DNA of 64,000 nt from Eutrigla gurnardus. Its lineage: Eukaryota > Chordata > Actinopteri > Perciformes > Triglidae. Of the stretch, positions 59,632-64,000 are shown in pieces. The translations under genes and the position numbers were made by a program. The DNA lies in assembly GCA_963514095.1 (NCBI GenBank), contig OY741279.1, forward strand, positions 10,094,822 through 10,158,821. Reading direction: 5' to 3'. Below the pieces are notes generated by a model that was not told the DNA's origin, did no database searches, and was given only the letters and a program-made list of their open reading frames with translations. How positions within the stretch are numbered: the stretch's first letter is position 1; the number at the start of each line of letters is the position of its first letter.

Positions 59632-62310
59632 AATAGTTTTTATGGGATATCAGGCTTTGGTTACAGAAACAATACTTCTAGGTAGGATCAATACATCATT
59701 TTAAGTACTTCATGTTAGTTCACAACTGTATTTCATCAATTTATGCATCAAATGTCCCTTTTAGTAGTTTCTCCGATTTTTGACTAGAATTTCTGGTTTG
59801 ATTTTTCGTATTAATATATATTTAAAGACATTGTAATCTCACTCAGTAAAATGCGTAGACCTACTGTCACGCACAAAGAGGCAAGTTAGAAACAAGTGAA
59901 GAAATTCGACAGCAGCTGCAACACAGGAGGCAGGAGACATCTCTCTCTCCTGTCACTTCTTCATGGTTTAGTGTGCCCATCTATTGTTCCTGCAGCCATT
60001 CAAGTGTGTTACAGCAGGGGTGAACTTGTGATGCAGGGTTCAAACTTTTCGACATGGTGTAAAACGTCAACAGGATTCATGTCAGGGAGTGCACCGCAAA
60101 CTATAATCATCATCTCCACCATTCTATCAAAGAAAAGAAAGGAATTGCATATCATCTCATCCGAGCCATCGCCGGCGGACTGAGTATTCGACGACAGCTC
60201 GGGGGGAAATTATGAAATCAGTGAATTTCTGCCACTGGCCTCCTTAAGCTGCAGGATAATTAGTAATCATCACAAAGCAAGGGGACGGAAATACTCCATT
60301 CTTCTCCGCTGTCAACTTTTTATCTCCATGTCCGCTCACACAAATGGGGTTCCCACTCTGAGCCAATTGGCTGAATCAGGCTTAATAACAACCTGACAAA
60401 CTCACCCTCCCCCACGCACAAAAGGGAGGTGTCATTTCATCAACCTACCGTGACCCCCGCCAACGGGGAAATAGTCCCTCCAAAAAAAAAAAAAAACTTG
60501 TCACTATCGCCGCCACATCATTAGAATCTCAGTTTGTCTTCACTGCTGCCGTCTTCTACTCCCTCCTTTATGAACCTTCTCTACCTGCGGTAAAAGGCGG
60601 CCGATGCGTTTCTTGATGGAGGAGTGAGGAACAAATACGAGAGAGGACCGAAGGGGGGGAATGGAAACACAATCAGTGATGATGATGATTCCATTGGTTA
60701 TTTATAATCAGATAAGGCTGAGGCCTTGCGGGTCATTACTTGATTATCCATCTTGAGGGGATTGTCAAGTTCTCACTCCTCCAAGATTTCATCCGCCTCC
60801 ACATTGTGGTCTCCCCCCTTCACCATCACACTCCTCTCACAAACTCCTTGTCTACTTGGCTCCTTATAGTCTCATCTTCAACTGTCCCTTTAGCTTATTC
60901 TCTATATCGTCATATAAATCTGATGGTGATTCTGTGTATTATATCGCTTTAAACGGATAACATTTTTGGGTTTTGTTGGACAGAAGCAATTCAACGGCAT
61001 CTTTATACAAGGAACAGATTAATCAATAAAGAAAATGATCTTTAGTTTAGACCCGGCATGGTGTAAATTCTTTGTGTCACTATGTTCAGTCTACATCGCC
61101 AAGCAGACACTAAGTTACATATATGCTTAATGACCAAAATATCAGTGATACTAATAAAACCCAAATACTGGGATTTTAGTGAGACAAAATTACTTTGCAT
61201 AAGGGACTTCTTCTTATTATATTACAAGGATCACATTAACAATTCCACTTTATTTAATATGTGACAGAATCTTCCTTTTGGACCTGTTCTAACTTTCTAT
61301 CTCAATATTGGCTCCAGAGAAATAACTAATTAATTGATGAGTTGATCAACAGAGTTTTAATAATTGACATGAGAAAAGATTTTTACACAAATCTTGAAGA
61401 GAGAGAAAAATAGCTGATTTTCCTAGTTTCATTATAAGCACGAATCACGCCGTAATATTAGCTTTTTGTGCCGGTCGTGTGAAAAACTAGTCTTATGTGT
61501 AGCCGACTCACAGAAAAGCAGCATGGAAGCGGTGGCGCTGCAAATTAAAGAGTTGCACTACTCGCACGGAGGGCATTGACAAACTCCCAGACACAAGAGT
61601 GGGTGGGAGAGACCGAAGAGAGAGATGACAGACGTGAGAATCAGGCTCTCTTTAGAAGAAAGTCATCCAAACACATGTAGCTCCAATCATGTCATTGTCC
61701 GAGCTGTCCACTGCTCTATCTCGACAGCCGTTTAGCATAAAAACAGAGTGGCTTTTTTTTCCTTTTTTTTTGGTTTGCTGCCTCCCCTCTGCGCCCGCTC
61801 CCTCTACGCCATATCTTTCTCTAGCCTTTACTCCTCAAAAAGTTGCTTTTGAGTTTTTCAAAGAGCGCGGTACCATTGAGCTGCAACAAAAGCCAAGGAT
61901 AGCTGACTATTGGGCCCTGATGAGGTCCACTCCCTCATTACCCAGCAGCAGAAAACATTTGATGCTTTTTTTGTTTGGTGCAGAGAATTGACCAGGCCTC
62001 AAAGAAATGCGGGGTGGGAAGGCTGAAAAAGAGACGAAGGGGGGAGGGAGGGAGAGAGAGAGAGAGAGAGAGAGGAAGAGGAAGAGGGGGAGAGAGAGAG
62101 AGAGAGAGAGAGAGGGGGAAAGGTTGTCGTTCATTCAAGCATGTGTGTCTTACAGCCTTCTGTGGAGGGACAGAAGAAAAGAGGGAGGGAGGATAGAGGG
62201 GTCGAGAGAGACGGGGGAGAAAAGAGAGAAAGCTTAAAACACTGCCTTTATGCTGGCAAGTTCTGGACGACTCTTCTGACATCAAAGTGTTTTCAGTAAC
62301 TGGGGAGCTG

Positions 62311-62419
<109 letters not shown>

Positions 62420-64000
62420 TGAGAGTGGGGGTGTTATCTGGTGATTTTATTCATTCTTGGGCAGTCAGGGGGGTACGTGACAATGTGAACACCCTAATTA
62501 CACCTAATGATCTATTCCCTTAAAGTGTGACCGCCTTGGGCCAGCGATGGTTTGTTCTGAGGGGTCGTTCTCACAACCTCCCCCTGCCTCGGCTGCTCCT
62601 CTTGGGGAAACATCTTTTGAGTTGGAGGCCCCACCTTTCGTGATCCAGGACCCCACTGGACCCCCCACCCTCAAACCCCTCCCCAGCCCTGATGAGGCTC
62701 AAAAACCGAAACCGCTCCAAGAACTGGAGTGTGTGCTACCTGCACCTGGCCAACAGATGCTCCACATGTTGGAAGCAACACGGGCGTTGTTTCAATACTA
62801 AAAGCCCCGCACTGGCTTCAAGACGACATGTTTTAAATACTTTTACTATTTAAAAAAAAAAAAACCCTTTCAAGTGGAGCTGAAATGGCATTTCAAGAGT
62901 GTCCAGCTTGGCTGGGCAGGCCGGACAAGACGGTGGTAGGAATTTGATTTCATCGTTGAAAATTACAACGGTAATCACAACCTTCTCTAGCTGCCGCTGA
63001 GAGTTGCCGATTGATGAATGGATGGATGGATGTTTGTTAGCTAAGCACGCTTGATATTTGGCTTTCCAGGGAGACAAATAATATTGGATTTTGATGTGAT
63101 CAATTTTTTAGTGTATATTGTTTTAGATGTTCTAAAAGCATCCCGTTGATAATCGCATAAACAGGTTCAACATCAAAAAAAGAAAACGATCAGTGTTAGA
63201 TCCACTCTTCTCTGCTGCTGCTGTTATTTCAACAAATTCTCACAATAAACATTTTATTATTCACCATTAAAAACTGAGTTAATTTCTGAATTAACTCTAT
63301 GATTTCAGTAATAAACAGAGAATAATAAAAGTAATTCATTTTTTAAATGTATTTTTTTTAACCCTAATTGTATCAATATTGATTATGGCACTAGTATTAT
63401 GATGTCAGACTCACACAAAAAAACATGATGTACCTTAACATGTATTACTTTTTAAAAAAAATAGCAACGCAGCCTAAAAACAGACCTGAGATCCACACTG
63501 TAAAACTGATGTTAAATGTTTTCTAACATTTTATCGGTTCGCATTTTATTCTGTTAATTTAATGTAATTCACATCGAGTCTTGATGACTTTCCCCATAAA
63601 AAGGTGTCTTGCCTTATGTGAGCACTAATAGCACCAACAGCATATCACCGAGGCATTAAAACCTGCAGGTAAATGACCGTATCTCCATAGAAAGACTATT
63701 TAAATTCATAACATCTAAAAAACGTTGTTTCAGCTTCATGATGTTACAAATGTGAAAACAAGGCAGGCCATCAAGAGGCAAGCGAGTTGATGAAGAGTCT
63801 GAAAGCGGCATGGAGCATAGTGAGTAGAGAAAAGGGCTTTAAGTGTACATCTTAGAGTGACAGGGACATTTCTGAATTCACCGTTGCCTTCAGATCGCAG
63901 GTGGCCTTCTTTACTAATCAACACACACAGAACAAATAATGCACCTGTGTGTCTGCTTGCTTGATTAGACACCATTTGTGTGCACACTTTATAATAAAAA

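Overview
This window looks like nuclear DNA of a teleost fish, most likely a percomorph. The reasons are long split genes with GT-AG introns, a very high density of long (CA)n/(TG)n microsatellites, degenerate hAT, LINE and tRNA-SINE remnants, and several dispersed repeats that I recognise from memory as common in percomorph genomes. There is no operon-like organisation. Almost all short open frames are chance frames or run through microsatellites.

Two protein-coding genes are supported, both on the minus strand and in tandem. The first is a complete foxo3 (a or b paralogue not decided). Coding exon 1 is 50012-50569 (186 aa, N-terminus and first half of the forkhead domain). A 33.2-kb intron follows, then coding exon 2 at 15383-16822 (479 aa, rest of forkhead domain to the stop). 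The total is 665 aa, against 673 aa for human FOXO3. Exon 2 appears to end at 15355, 28 nt after the stop, and to splice across a 980-nt intron to a 3'-UTR exon starting at 14374. I recall human FOXO3 having the same layout. A candidate poly(A) signal lies at 11018-11023. The second gene is the 3' half of afg1l (LACE1), a mitochondrial AFG1-family AAA+ ATPase. Six exons between 55875 and 59115 encode the last 214 residues; the N-terminal half, with the Walker motifs, lies beyond the window. AFG1L sits immediately upstream of FOXO3 in the same orientation in human 6q21, so synteny supports both calls.

Layout: 1-11 kb is downstream flank with mobile-element remnants. 11-16.8 kb is the foxo3 3'-UTR, 3'-UTR intron and large coding exon. 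16.8-50.0 kb is the foxo3 intron, rich in microsatellites, with a 500-bp hAT-type MITE and several FOXO-type binding words. 50.0-52.4 kb is exon 1, a small uORF and a CpG-rich promoter-like region with a perfect CRE. 52.4-55.5 kb is the short intergenic spacer, with a LINE tail and CTCF-like motifs. 55.5-59.1 kb holds the afg1l 3' exons. 59.1-64 kb is a further afg1l intron with an intact SINE insertion.

The most interesting structure is an afg1l intron (58365-59032) whose RNA has a roughly 55-nt (CA)n run starting 8 nt after the 5' splice site and a roughly 53-nt (UG)n run ending 7 nt before the 3' exon. The two arms are complementary and could pair the intron ends directly. The 3' splice site lacks a proper pyrimidine tract.
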